Source of the DNA: Clostridia bacterium
GTDB taxonomy: Bacteria > Bacillota > Clostridia > Oscillospirales > CAG-272
Length of the DNA: 46,885 nucleotides
Assembly: GCA_017452475.1 (NCBI GenBank)
Contig: JAFTMJ010000081.1
Span: 1 to 46,885, forward strand
Direction of reading: 5' to 3'
A program made the translations under genes and the position numbers. The notes beneath the pieces are model-generated. The model saw nothing but the letters and a program-made list of their open reading frames with translations. It did not search any database and was not told the DNA's origin. Shown here piece after piece: positions 7,391-16,287 of this stretch. How positions within the stretch are numbered: the stretch's first letter is position 1; each line of letters begins with the position of its first letter.

Positions 7391-9769
7391 ATGTTAAATC
7401 TTGAAAAATCCGTAAGGATACTTGAATTTGATAAAATTTCAAATATGCTTTCCTCCTTTGCACAGACAGAAGGAGCAAGAAAGCGTGCCCTTGCTCTCGT
7501 ACCGTCCTCTAACACCGGCACAGTTGAGCGTCGTCAGGAGCTGACCGCCAACGCAAAGGAAATGGCGGGAATCAAAGGAGCGCCCTCCTTTAATAGCATT
7601 CCCGAAATTCTTGACACTGTTGAAAAAGCGGAGAAGAATTCGATATTATCACCAAGAGAAATTCTTGATGTTGCATCAGTGCTTCACACATCAAGGCTTT
7701 TACTTGAATATATCCATACAGACGCAATTAAGCCCTGTCTGCTTTCTGAAATTTTTGAGCGCCTTGTTCCCAACAAGACCCTTGAAGCGCGAATTTTCAA
7801 GGCTATAATCGGCGAGGACCTCATTGCTGATGATGCAAGCCCCGCTTTAGCGGATATTAGAAGGAAAATCCGCTACCAAACCAACAAAATTCGTGAGGTT
7901 TTGCAGAGCTACCTTGTTGGTGAAAAATCTAAGCACCTGCGTGAAGCCCTTGTTACAATGCGTAACGGTAGGTATGTTTTGCCTGTAAAATCAGAGGACA
8001 AAAACGATATTAAGGGTCTGGTGCACGACGCCTCGGGTACAGGCGCCACCTTATTTATTGAGCCGCTTGCCGTTGTTGAAGCAAACAATGAGTTAAGGTC
8101 ATTAATGGGGCAGGAGGCAACCGAAATTGAGCGAATTTTGGCTGAATTTTCAACGGAAATTGCTGATTTTGGTATGCAACTGAGCAACAATTATCGAAAT
8201 ATTACCGAAATTGCATTTTGCTTTGCCTGCGCAGAGCTTTCATATAAAATGAATGCAATTCGACCTACATTTAATAACAAGGCTTTTGTTTCCTTTGATA
8301 GAGCAAGGCACCCCTTGCTTGACCCTAAAAGGGTTGTGCCTATAAATATTGTTTTGGGCGGCGAATATAATATGCTTGTAATCACAGGTCCTAACACGGG
8401 CGGTAAAACCGTTACCTTGAAAACTCTCGGCTTATTTGCCCTGATGGCGCAGGCAGGCTTACAGTTGCCCTGTGATAATGCGGAAATTTGCGTTTTTGAC
8501 GGGATTTTTCCCGATATTGGTGATGAACAGAGTATTGAACAGTCCTTATCAACATTTTCATCCCATATGGTATCAATAGTTAATATTTTGAACTCATCAA
8601 CCAAAAATTCACTTGTATTGTTCGACGAGCTTGGCGCAGGTACTGACCCGATTGAGGGTGCGGCGCTTGCACAGTCGGTTCTTGAGGAAGTTCTAAGCAG
8701 TTGCGCTCTTTGTGCTGCAACCACCCACTATGCGGAGCTAAAGGCATTTGCGTTAAACACTGACCGAGTTTCAAATGCATCCTGTGAGTTTGACATTAAT
8801 ACTCTCAAGCCTACATATAGGCTTATAATCGGCTCACCCGGAAAATCAAATGCTTTTTTAATCTCTCAAAAGCTTGGTATTTCCGATGAAATAATTTCCC
8901 GCGCAAAGGAGCTAATTTCAGATGATTCCAGGAGCTTCGAGGCAGTTATTGAACGCTTAGAGGCAACAAGGCTGGAGCTTGACAAGGAAAAGGAAAAAGA
9001 AAAAAGGCTTCGCCGTGAATTTGAAGCATTTAAGCAATCTGCCGAAAAGGAGCTTAAGGACAAGCTTGCAAATGCGGAGAAGGAAAGTGAAGCAATGCTT
9101 GAAAAGGCAAGGCAAATGGTAAGCGGCGCCCGTGCAAGCGCAGAGTTTGTATTTAATAAGCTCGATAAAATTCAAAAGGAGAAGGACTCAAAGGATTTTT
9201 CGGGCAAATACAGTTCATTAAAAAAGGATTTGCGCGCTAAGCTTTCAAGCGATGATGATTTGTACAATCCCATCGAAGAAATTGACGAAAATTATGTTTT
9301 ACCAAGACCTCTTGTAAAGGGTGACAATGTAATTTTAAGAAATCTTGGCAGTGAGGGCGTCTTGCTTGAAAATCCCGACAAAAACGGTAATGTTACAGTT
9401 CAATCGGGAATTCTTAAGACTAAAACTAACATCAAAAATCTTGCTTTGGTTGCTGAAAAGAGAGAAGAAAAGAAGCAAAAGCCGCAAATTGCAGCTTTCA
9501 AGCAAAAAACACTTGTGACAAAGGAATTTTCTGCATCCTGTGATGTCAGAGGAAAAAATATAGAGGATGCTTGGCTTGATATCGATAAGTATCTTGACGA
9601 GGCACTTATGTTCGGTGTAAAAAGCGTAACAATTGTCCACGGCAAGGGCACAGGAGCCCTGCGAAAGGGACTTTGGGAGTTTTTTAGAAGGGATGCAAGA
9701 ATTAGAAAATACAGGAACGGTGAATATGGCGAAGGAGACTTCGGTGTTACCGTTATAGAGTTAAAATAA
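7391..9769 (+). CDS. mutS2: Endonuclease MutS2
   Basis: 792 aa, usual length for MutS2. MutS core and clamp regions are followed by the ABC-type ATPase (Walker A GPNTGGKT at about 333-340, Walker B LVLFDELGAGTDP near 412), a long charged coiled coil (about 510-610) and a C-terminal Smr nuclease domain (about 716-790) with DVRG and the HGKGTGALRKG motif. MutS2 acts on recombination intermediates and, in Bacillus, on collided ribosomes through Smr. GGAG lies just before the ATG, eight bases after recO. Last gene of the operon; no clear terminator hairpin follows. Confidence 0.96.
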   Translation: MLNLEKSVRILEFDKISNMLSSFAQTEGARKRALALVPSSNTGTVERRQELTANAKEMAGIKGAPSFNSIPEILDTVEKAEKNSILSPREILDVASVLHTSRLLLEYIHTDAIKPCLLSEIFERLVPNKTLEARIFKAIIGEDLIADDASPALADIRRKIRYQTNKIREVLQSYLVGEKSKHLREALVTMRNGRYVLPVKSEDKNDIKGLVHDASGTGATLFIEPLAVVEANNELRSLMGQEATEIERILAEFSTEIADFGMQLSNNYRNITEIAFCFACAELSYKMNAIRPTFNNKAFVSFDRARHPLLDPKRVVPINIVLGGEYNMLVITGPNTGGKTVTLKTLGLFALMAQAGLQLPCDNAEICVFDGIFPDIGDEQSIEQSLSTFSSHMVSIVNILNSSTKNSLVLFDELGAGTDPIEGAALAQSVLEEVLSSCALCAATTHYAELKAFALNTDRVSNASCEFDINTLKPTYRLIIGSPGKSNAFLISQKLGISDEIISRAKELISDDSRSFEAVIERLEATRLELDKEKEKEKRLRREFEAFKQSAEKELKDKLANAEKESEAMLEKARQMVSGARASAEFVFNKLDKIQKEKDSKDFSGKYSSLKKDLRAKLSSDDDLYNPIEEIDENYVLPRPLVKGDNVILRNLGSEGVLLENPDKNGNVTVQSGILKTKTNIKNLALVAEKREEKKQKPQIAAFKQKTLVTKEFSASCDVRGKNIEDAWLDIDKYLDEALMFGVKSVTIVHGKGTGALRKGLWEFFRRDARIRKYRNGEYGEGDFGVTVIELK

Positions 9770-9789
9770 TATTATTTTATATAAAAGAC

Positions 9790-9818
9790 TTGAAATTTAT
9801 CGCATCCGTTGCTATAAT
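9790..9818 (+). promoter_or_regulatory. Sigma-A promoter of rhaBA
   Basis: -35 TTGAAA (9790-9795), exactly 17 bases, -10 TATAAT (9813-9818), 46 bases before the rhaB ATG. One mismatch to consensus in all. Confidence 0.8.
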
Positions 9819-9824
9819 TATAGC
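9811..9824. promoter_or_regulatory. 14-bp perfect palindrome over the rhaB -10 box (candidate operator)
   Basis: GCTATAATTATAGC is perfectly self-complementary and contains the whole -10 hexamer. A dimeric repressor bound here would block open-complex formation. No regulator gene lies next to it. Part of the symmetry comes from the TATAAT itself, so this is only a candidate. Confidence 0.4.
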
Positions 9825-9863
9825 GATACTGTAAAAATTCATTTAATTTGAAAGGAAAATAGT

Positions 9864-11348
9864 ATGTCTAAACTAAAAATGCTTGCAATTGACTTAGGTG
9901 CCTCAAGCGGACGCGGAATTGTTGGCTCCTTTGACGGTAAGAAATTTGAAATCAACGAAAACCACCGTTTCCCTAATGAGCCTGTTAACACTAATGGCAA
10001 TTTCAACTGGGACATTCTTAGAATATTCCATGAAATTAAGGCTTCGATTTCAAAATGCGCTTTGTCTGATGACAAGGATATCGCCAGCATTGGTATTGAT
10101 ACCTGGGGCGTTGACTATGGCTACATTGACAAAAACGGAGCTTTAATGGCTAACCCTTACCACTACCGTGATGCAAGAACAGACGGTATTCAGCCATATG
10201 CATTTAAGACAGTTCCTTTTGAAGAGCTTTATGGTATTACAGGAATTCAAACAATGAATTTCAATACAATTTACCAGTTAGCGGCTGATTTAAGGGATAG
10301 ACCTTATATTGTTGAAAACGCTGAAAGGCTTTTGTTTACTCCTGACCTTCTCAACTATTTCTTGACAGGCGAAAAGTACACAGAATATACAATCGCATCA
10401 ACAGGCGCAGTTCTTGACGCAAAAAAGAGAGCAATCTCCAAAGAGCTTTTGAACAAATTTGGTATAAGAGAAAGCCTCTTTTCCCCTGTTGTTATGCCGG
10501 GTCATAGGATTGGTAAGCTCACCCCTGCGTTGATTGCCGAGCTTGGTGATATTAAGGCTAATGTTGTTAATATCGCTGCCCACGATACAGCAAGCGCTGT
10601 AATTGCTGTTCCTGCAAAGCGCGGTGATGACTTTGTATACATAAGCAGTGGCACATGGTCACTGATGGGTGTTGAAAACGATGAGCCGGTTATAAATGCT
10701 GAGTCTATGCGCTATAACTTTACAAACGAGGGCGGCGCAGGCGGAAAGATCCGTTTCCTAAAGAACATTATGGGTCTGTGGCTCGAGCAAGAGTCAAGAA
10801 GACAATGGAAGAGAGAAGGCAGTGTTTACTCCTTTGATGAGCTTACTGAGCTTGCCCTTCAATCTAAGCCTTTTGCTTGCTTTATTGACCCTAACGATAC
10901 TTTGTTCTCACCTGCCGGGGATATGCCGGGCAGGATTAGAGAGTTCTGTAAGAAAACAAACCAATATGTTCCGCAAGCAGTTGGCGAAATTGTTCGTTGC
11001 ATTTTCGAGAGCCTTGTTCTTTGTTACAGACATACAATTGAAAGCATAGAGAATATGACAGGTAAGAAATACAACTCCATCAACATCGTTGGCGGCGGTA
11101 CAAAGGAAAAAATCCTTTGCCAATGGGCGGCGGATGCTTCTGACAGAACAGTTTATGCAGGTCCTGTTGAGGCTACCGCAATCGGTAATATCGTTATGCA
11201 GACAATTGCTGCGGGTGAAATTAAGGATATTGCAGAGGCAAGGGAAATCATTCGTGATTCCTTTGATGTTAAGGTATATGAGGCTAACCATAGTGATGCT
11301 TGGGATGATGCCTACAATAGATATTTAAGTATTTGTAAAGAGGTGTAA
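9864..11348 (+). CDS. rhaB: Rhamnulokinase
   Basis: 494 aa FGGY-family sugar kinase that phosphorylates L-rhamnulose to L-rhamnulose-1-phosphate. The N-terminal phosphate-binding loop DLGASSGRG is at about 10-18, the second domain has HDTASAV (about 240), and the adenosine site IVGGGTKEKILCQWAAD lies near 410. The WGVDYGYID segment is typical of RhaB among FGGY kinases. AAAGGAAAA precedes the ATG. The next gene is rhamnose isomerase, two bases away, which settles the substrate. Aldolase (rhaD) and a rhamnose transporter are not in the window. Confidence 0.93.
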   Translation: MSKLKMLAIDLGASSGRGIVGSFDGKKFEINENHRFPNEPVNTNGNFNWDILRIFHEIKASISKCALSDDKDIASIGIDTWGVDYGYIDKNGALMANPYHYRDARTDGIQPYAFKTVPFEELYGITGIQTMNFNTIYQLAADLRDRPYIVENAERLLFTPDLLNYFLTGEKYTEYTIASTGAVLDAKKRAISKELLNKFGIRESLFSPVVMPGHRIGKLTPALIAELGDIKANVVNIAAHDTASAVIAVPAKRGDDFVYISSGTWSLMGVENDEPVINAESMRYNFTNEGGAGGKIRFLKNIMGLWLEQESRRQWKREGSVYSFDELTELALQSKPFACFIDPNDTLFSPAGDMPGRIREFCKKTNQYVPQAVGEIVRCIFESLVLCYRHTIESIENMTGKKYNSINIVGGGTKEKILCQWAADASDRTVYAGPVEATAIGNIVMQTIAAGEIKDIAEAREIIRDSFDVKVYEANHSDAWDDAYNRYLSICKEV

Positions 11349-11350
11349 TT

Positions 11351-12598
11351 ATGGTAAATGAAATGTATGAATTAGCCAAAAAGGCATATGCTGAGCTTGG
11401 TGTTGACACTGATGCGGCTATTGAGAGGCTCAAGAATATTCCTATCTCCATTCAGTGCTGGCAGGGTGACGACGTTAAGGGCTTTGAAAGCAAGGGTCCT
11501 TTAACGGGCGGTATCCAAACAACAGGTAACTATCCCGGCGCTGCAAGAAACATTGAGGAGCTTCAGGCTGACTTTGACAAGGCAGCTTCATTAATCCCCG
11601 GTAAAAAGAAGATTTGCTTGCACGCAATCTATCTTGACAATAAGGGTGAGTCAATTCCAAGAGACCAAATTAAGCCCGAGCATTACGATGTTTGGATTAA
11701 GTGGGCGAAGGAGAAGGGCTACGGTGTTAACCTTGACCCAACCTGCTTCTCACATCCATATTCCGAGGATGGCTTTACACTTAGCCACCATGATGAAAAG
11801 ATCCGTAAGTTCTGGATTGACCATGTAATCGCAACAAGAAAGATTGCTGAGTACATTGGTAAGGAAATGGGACAGGTTTGCGCAAGTAACTATTGGATTC
11901 CTGACGGATTTAAGGATATCCCTGTTGACAGAAACGGTTACAGAAAGCGCCTTGAGGATTCCTTAGACCAAATTTTCGCAGTTCCGGTGGACCCAAAATA
12001 CAATGTTGCCGCACTTGAGGGCAAGGTGTTCGGTATCGGCGCTGAAAGCTGTACAATCGGCTCAAATGACTTCTATCTCGGCTATTGTGCAAAGAAGGGT
12101 CAGTATTTAACACTTGATGCGGGCCACTTCCACCCAACAGAATTTATTTCTGACAAGATTAGCACTGCTTTGCAGTTTACGCCAGGCTTACTCCTTCACG
12201 TTTCCCGTCCTGTAAGATGGGACAGTGACCACGTTGTTATTTTTGACGACGAGCTTAAGGCAATTGCACAGGAAATTGTAAGAAGCGGTGAGCTTGATAG
12301 AATTCACATCGGTCTTGACTTCTTTGATGCAAGCATTAACAGGGTTGCTGCTTGGACAATTGGCGCAAGAAATCTTGAAAAGGCTTTGCTTTACGCGCTT
12401 CTTGAGCCAACGGAGCTTCTTAAGAAATATGAGCTTGAGCTTGACTACACATCCCGCTTAGGCTTGCTTGAAACTCTTAAGTCATATCCGTTTACCGCAG
12501 TATGGCAGAAATATTGCCAGGAGTGCGGTGTTCCAACAGGTTATGATTGGATGAAGGAAGTTAAGGAATACGAAAAAGAGGTTCTTTCTAAGAGATAA
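11351..12598 (+). CDS. rhaA: L-rhamnose isomerase
   Basis: 415 aa, usual length. Converts L-rhamnose to L-rhamnulose with Mn2+. Family regions include SIQCWQGDDVKGFE near the start, GVNLDPTCFSHP (about 130), SNYWIPDG (about 180) and HIGLDFFDASINRVAAW (about 318). The SD GAGGTG overlaps the rhaB stop, so rhaB and rhaA are translationally coupled. Downstream, 76 bases separate it from prs; that gap holds a small hairpin (12623-12639) without a T-run, so read-through into prs is possible. Confidence 0.95.
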   Translation: MVNEMYELAKKAYAELGVDTDAAIERLKNIPISIQCWQGDDVKGFESKGPLTGGIQTTGNYPGAARNIEELQADFDKAASLIPGKKKICLHAIYLDNKGESIPRDQIKPEHYDVWIKWAKEKGYGVNLDPTCFSHPYSEDGFTLSHHDEKIRKFWIDHVIATRKIAEYIGKEMGQVCASNYWIPDGFKDIPVDRNGYRKRLEDSLDQIFAVPVDPKYNVAALEGKVFGIGAESCTIGSNDFYLGYCAKKGQYLTLDAGHFHPTEFISDKISTALQFTPGLLLHVSRPVRWDSDHVVIFDDELKAIAQEIVRSGELDRIHIGLDFFDASINRVAAWTIGARNLEKALLYALLEPTELLKKYELELDYTSRLGLLETLKSYPFTAVWQKYCQECGVPTGYDWMKEVKEYEKEVLSKR

Positions 12599-12674
12599 TT
12601 GATGCTGTTTAAGCATAAAAGTTTGTTTGGGGCAAACAACGAAAATAATTATTAACAATCAACGGGGGTTTATA

Positions 12675-13784
12675 ATGAATTTAAACGGTGAATTAAAGGT
12701 AATTGGTATGAGAGGCTGTGAGGAGTTCACAGCACAAGTAGATAATTATTTGAAGCAGCTAAGGGGCAGTGATACATCCTTTGTTGCAAGCGTACAGTGC
12801 CCAAGGTTCGGCTCAGGCGAAGCAAAGGCGCTAATCAATGAATCTATGAGAGGCTTGGATCTTTACATTATTTCCGATTGCTTTAACTACGGTGTTACAT
12901 ACAATATGTACGGTATGCAGGTTCCAATGAGTCCTGATGACCATTTTCAGGATTTAAAGAGAGTAATTGCCGCAACTGGTGGTAAAACAAGAAGAATTAG
13001 CGTAATTATGCCTATGCTATATGAGGGCAGACAGCACAAGCGTACCGCAAGGGAGTCCTTGGACTGTGCTTTGGCATTGCAGGAGCTTACCGCTATGGGT
13101 GTTACCAATATAATTACCTTTGACGCACACGACCCAAGAGTTCAGAATGCTATTCCGCTAAACGGCTTTGACAGTGTAAGACCTACATATCAAATGCTCA
13201 AGGCTTTGGTAAGAAACGTACCTGAGGTTGTTCTTGACAAGGATAACATTATGGTTGTTTCTCCCGACGAGGGCGCTATTGGCAGATCTATGTATATCGC
13301 ATCCGTTTTGGGCATTGAGCTTGGTATGTTCTATAAGAGACGTAACTACTCAATCATTGTTGACGGTAAGAACCCAATCGAGGCTCACGAATACCTGGGC
13401 AAAGACTTGTCCGGCAAGGATGTTATTGTTGTTGACGATATGATTTCCTCAGGCGACTCTATGATTGATGTTGCATTGCAGCTTAAGGAAAGAGGAGCAA
13501 AGAGAGTATTTGTTTTTGCTACCTTCGCTTTGTTCTGCAACGGCCTTGAAAAGTTTGACAAGGCTTATGAGGATGGCATTTTCGATAAAATTTTTGCAAC
13601 TAACTTGACATACCATACAAAGGAAATTCTTTCAAGGGAGTGGTATTGCGATGTTAATATGAGCAAATATGTATCTTATATCATTGATACAATTCACAGA
13701 GACGCTTCAATCAGCGATCTTTTGAACCCTGTACAGAAAATCCGTGCTTTACACGATAAGCACATTGAATCTCAATCTGAGTAA
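12675..13784 (+). CDS. prs: Ribose-phosphate pyrophosphokinase, long clostridial type
   Basis: 369 aa, longer than the usual 310-320 aa enzyme. Makes PRPP from ribose-5-phosphate and ATP for nucleotide, His and Trp synthesis. Recognisable parts are SVQCPRFGSGEAKALI (the ..F..GE.. substrate region), MPMLYEGRQHKR (corresponding to PYARQDRK), TFDAHDPRVQNA, and a C-terminal PRPP loop VIVVDDMISSGDSM (about 249-262). This loop departs from the common DDxxDTGGT. The start at 12675 is taken because GGGGG lies seven bases upstream; an ATG at 12627 has no SD. argS follows after 16 bases. Confidence 0.88.
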   Translation: MNLNGELKVIGMRGCEEFTAQVDNYLKQLRGSDTSFVASVQCPRFGSGEAKALINESMRGLDLYIISDCFNYGVTYNMYGMQVPMSPDDHFQDLKRVIAATGGKTRRISVIMPMLYEGRQHKRTARESLDCALALQELTAMGVTNIITFDAHDPRVQNAIPLNGFDSVRPTYQMLKALVRNVPEVVLDKDNIMVVSPDEGAIGRSMYIASVLGIELGMFYKRRNYSIIVDGKNPIEAHEYLGKDLSGKDVIVVDDMISSGDSMIDVALQLKERGAKRVFVFATFALFCNGLEKFDKAYEDGIFDKIFATNLTYHTKEILSREWYCDVNMSKYVSYIIDTIHRDASISDLLNPVQKIRALHDKHIESQSE

Positions 13785-13800
13785 TAAAGGAAGTTAAGTA

Positions 13801-15516
13801 ATGTATAATTTTAAAAATACCGTTGCACAGGATTTGCTATCTTGCTTAACTAAGCTATCAGACGGAATTAATTTAACTAAGGAAGAGGTTATGGATATGT
13901 TTGAATATCCACCTGACTCTTCTTTAGGTGATATTGCTTTCCCTTGCTTTAAGCTTAGCAGAATATTAAGAAAGGCACCCCCTGTTATTGCCAAGGAAAT
14001 ATCCGAAATGTTTACTTCAGATGTTGTTTCCAAAGCAGTGGCTGTTAACGGCTATTTAAACATATTTGTTTCAAGCGAATATTTAATTAAGAATGTTTTA
14101 CTTGAAATTGAACAAAAGGGCGAAAAATACGGCTCTGACGGCTCAGGCAACGGCAAGGTTGCGGTGTTTGACTATTCCTCTCCTAATGTTGCAAAGCCAT
14201 TTCATATAGGTCACCTTGGTACCACTGTTATCGGTCATTCCTTGAAAATGCTACATCAGTTCCAGGGCTATGACTGCGTTGGTATTAACTATTTGGGTGA
14301 CTGGGGCACACAGTTTGGTAAGCTTATTGTTGCATATAACCTTTGGGGTAGCCGCGAGGCTGTTGAAAAGGGCGGAGTTGACGAGCTTGTTTCCTTATAT
14401 GTTAAGTTCCATAACGAGGCGGAGAAGGATGAAACCCTTAACCAAAAGGCTCGTGATGAGTTTACAAAGCTGGAGCACCACGATGAAACAAACATTATGC
14501 TTTGGAAATGGTTTGTTGAAATCAGATTAAATGAGTATCAAAAAACATATAAGCAGCTTGGCATTGAGTTCGACAGCTATAAGGGCGAAAGCTTTTATAC
14601 CGATAAAATGCCTGCCCAGGTTGAAAAGCTCCGTCAAAGCGGTCTTTTAAAGATTGATGACGGTGCCTCAATCGTTGATCTTTCAGAATATAATATGCCT
14701 CCTTGTCTTATTCTTAAAAAGGATGGTTCAACCCTTTATCCTACAAGGGATATTGCGGCAGCTGTTTACCGTAAGAATGAGTATAAGTTTGATAAGTGTG
14801 TTTATGTAACATCTGCGGGTCAGTCCCTCCACTTCGCACAGTGGTTCAAGGTTGTTGAAATGATGGGATATGATTGGCACGACCAGCTTGTTCACGTTCC
14901 TTACGGCACCGTTAGCATAAACGGTGAAAAGCTTGCAACAAGAACAGGTAATGTAATTTTGCTTAAGGATTTATTTGCCACAGCAATTGAGAAGGTAAGC
15001 GAAATTATTAATGAAAAAAATCCCGATCTCCCTAACAAGGAAGAGGTTAGCGAGGCTGTTGGCGTTGGCTCGGTTGTTTTCTATTATTTGTACAACAACC
15101 GTATCAAGGACATTAACTTTATAATGAAGGATGCCTTAAGCTTTGAGGGTAACACAGGTCCGTATGCGCAGTACACATATGCCCGTACCTGTGGCATTTT
15201 GGAAAAAGCAAGCAACATTAACGCATATGAAACAAAGCCTGTTATAACTGTCAATGAGGAGACAGAGCTTTTAAAGGTTCTTTCCAAGTTTAATGAAGCA
15301 GTCAATAGCGCAATAAGAGAGTACGAGCCATCAATTATAACAAGGTATATCATTGATGTTTGTACTGCGTTTAACAAGTTCTATCATAACTGTCAAATTG
15401 TAACCGCTGATAGCATTGAGGTAAGAAACACCCGTATAAGATTAACAGATGCAACTAAAACTGTGCTTGGAACTGCTTTTGGTCTTATTTGCATGAAGAA
15501 AACAGAAAAGATTTAG
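13801..15516 (+). CDS. argS: Arginyl-tRNA synthetase
   Basis: 571 aa class I synthetase. The N-terminal additional domain is followed by the HIGH signature as FHIGHLGTT (about 133), the ArgRS-specific LGDWGTQFGKL (about 163), and the KMSKS-equivalent ATRTGNVILLKDLF (about 380). The C-terminal anticodon domain contains GPYAQYTYAR and ends in LICMKKTEKI. AAAGGAAG lies six bases upstream of the ATG. No T-box or other leader structure is present in the 16-base gap after prs. yebC follows 13 bases later. Confidence 0.97.
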   Translation: MYNFKNTVAQDLLSCLTKLSDGINLTKEEVMDMFEYPPDSSLGDIAFPCFKLSRILRKAPPVIAKEISEMFTSDVVSKAVAVNGYLNIFVSSEYLIKNVLLEIEQKGEKYGSDGSGNGKVAVFDYSSPNVAKPFHIGHLGTTVIGHSLKMLHQFQGYDCVGINYLGDWGTQFGKLIVAYNLWGSREAVEKGGVDELVSLYVKFHNEAEKDETLNQKARDEFTKLEHHDETNIMLWKWFVEIRLNEYQKTYKQLGIEFDSYKGESFYTDKMPAQVEKLRQSGLLKIDDGASIVDLSEYNMPPCLILKKDGSTLYPTRDIAAAVYRKNEYKFDKCVYVTSAGQSLHFAQWFKVVEMMGYDWHDQLVHVPYGTVSINGEKLATRTGNVILLKDLFATAIEKVSEIINEKNPDLPNKEEVSEAVGVGSVVFYYLYNNRIKDINFIMKDALSFEGNTGPYAQYTYARTCGILEKASNINAYETKPVITVNEETELLKVLSKFNEAVNSAIREYEPSIITRYIIDVCTAFNKFYHNCQIVTADSIEVRNTRIRLTDATKTVLGTAFGLICMKKTEKI

Positions 15517-15529
15517 TAAGAGGTAATTT

Positions 15530-16258
15530 ATGTCAGGACATAGCAAATGGAAAAATATAATGCATAAAAAAGAGAAGACCGATGCGCAAAAGGCAAAGAT
15601 CTTCACTAAAATAGGTAAGGAAATGGCTATTGCCGTTAAGGCTGGCGGTCCTGACCCAACAACAAACTCAAAGCTTGCTCAGCTCATTGCCAAGGCTAAA
15701 GCAAACAACGTTCCTAACGATAACATCGAAAGAACAATTAAAAAGGCAAGCTCCGCTGATTCTGCGGCACTTGAGGAAATGAGATATGAGGGCTACGGTC
15801 CTGGTGGAGTTGCTGTAATTGTTACTGCGGCAACTGATAATACTAACCGCACAACACCTGAAATTCGTTCTTATTTCAGCAAATACAAGGGAAACCTTGG
15901 CACAACCGGTTGCGTTGGTTATCTTTTTGAGGACAAGGGCGTTATTATGATATCCAAGGATGAGGGATATGATGAGGATGCACTTATGGAGGCTTCCTTA
16001 GAGGCTGGCGCTGCTGACTTTATTTCAGACGATGATGCGTACATTATTTACACAGAGGATAGCGATTTAGAGGCTGTTGCTGAAGCAATTGAGGCAGCGG
16101 GCTTTAAATATGCATCCTGCGAGCATGACAAAATTCCTTCAAACTATGTAACACTTACATCCGAGGATGATATTAAGTATATGGGTCTTCTCATTGAGCA
16201 TCTTGAGGATAACGATGATGTTACTGAGGTTTACCATAACTGGGAAAATTGCGATTAA
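15530..16258 (+). CDS. yebC: YebC/PmpR family protein (TACO1-like)
   Basis: 242 aa, begins with the family hallmark MSGHSKWKNIMHKKEKTDAQ and contains GPGGVAVIVTAATDNTNRT (about 85). Members are described as DNA-binding regulators, and more recently as factors that relieve ribosome stalling at proline stretches. The position after argS does not discriminate between these. GAGG lies before the ATG. The gene ends at a strong hairpin shared with convergent manA. Confidence 0.93.
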   Translation: MSGHSKWKNIMHKKEKTDAQKAKIFTKIGKEMAIAVKAGGPDPTTNSKLAQLIAKAKANNVPNDNIERTIKKASSADSAALEEMRYEGYGPGGVAVIVTAATDNTNRTTPEIRSYFSKYKGNLGTTGCVGYLFEDKGVIMISKDEGYDEDALMEASLEAGAADFISDDDAYIIYTEDSDLEAVAEAIEAAGFKYASCEHDKIPSNYVTLTSEDDIKYMGLLIEHLEDNDDVTEVYHNWENCD

Positions 16259-16260
16259 AA

Positions 16261-16287
16261 AATGGTGGCAAAAGCCACCATTTTTTT
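16261..16287. terminator. Bidirectional rho-independent terminator (yebC / manA)
   Basis: Nine-bp perfect stem 16261-16269 with 16274-16282, loop AAAA, T-run on the plus strand and A-run (T-run on minus) on the other side. Sits between the convergent stops of yebC and manA. Confidence 0.9.

Noticed and set aside
8191-8724. Long minus-strand open frame inside mutS2
   Set aside because: It is antisense to the conserved ATPase domain, has no SD and no family features; codon bias of mutS2 produces it.
10908-11291. 127-codon minus-strand frame inside rhaB
   Set aside because: Shadow of the rhaB coding strand, without SD or conserved features.
12602-12655. 17-codon ORF between rhaA and prs (starts MLFKHKSLFG)
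   Set aside because: Only a weak AGAGA box inside the rhaA end precedes it, and the hairpin at 12623-12639 explains the composition equally well.
13785-13800. T-box leader for argS
   Set aside because: Only 16 bases separate prs and argS; no specifier loop or antiterminator is possible.
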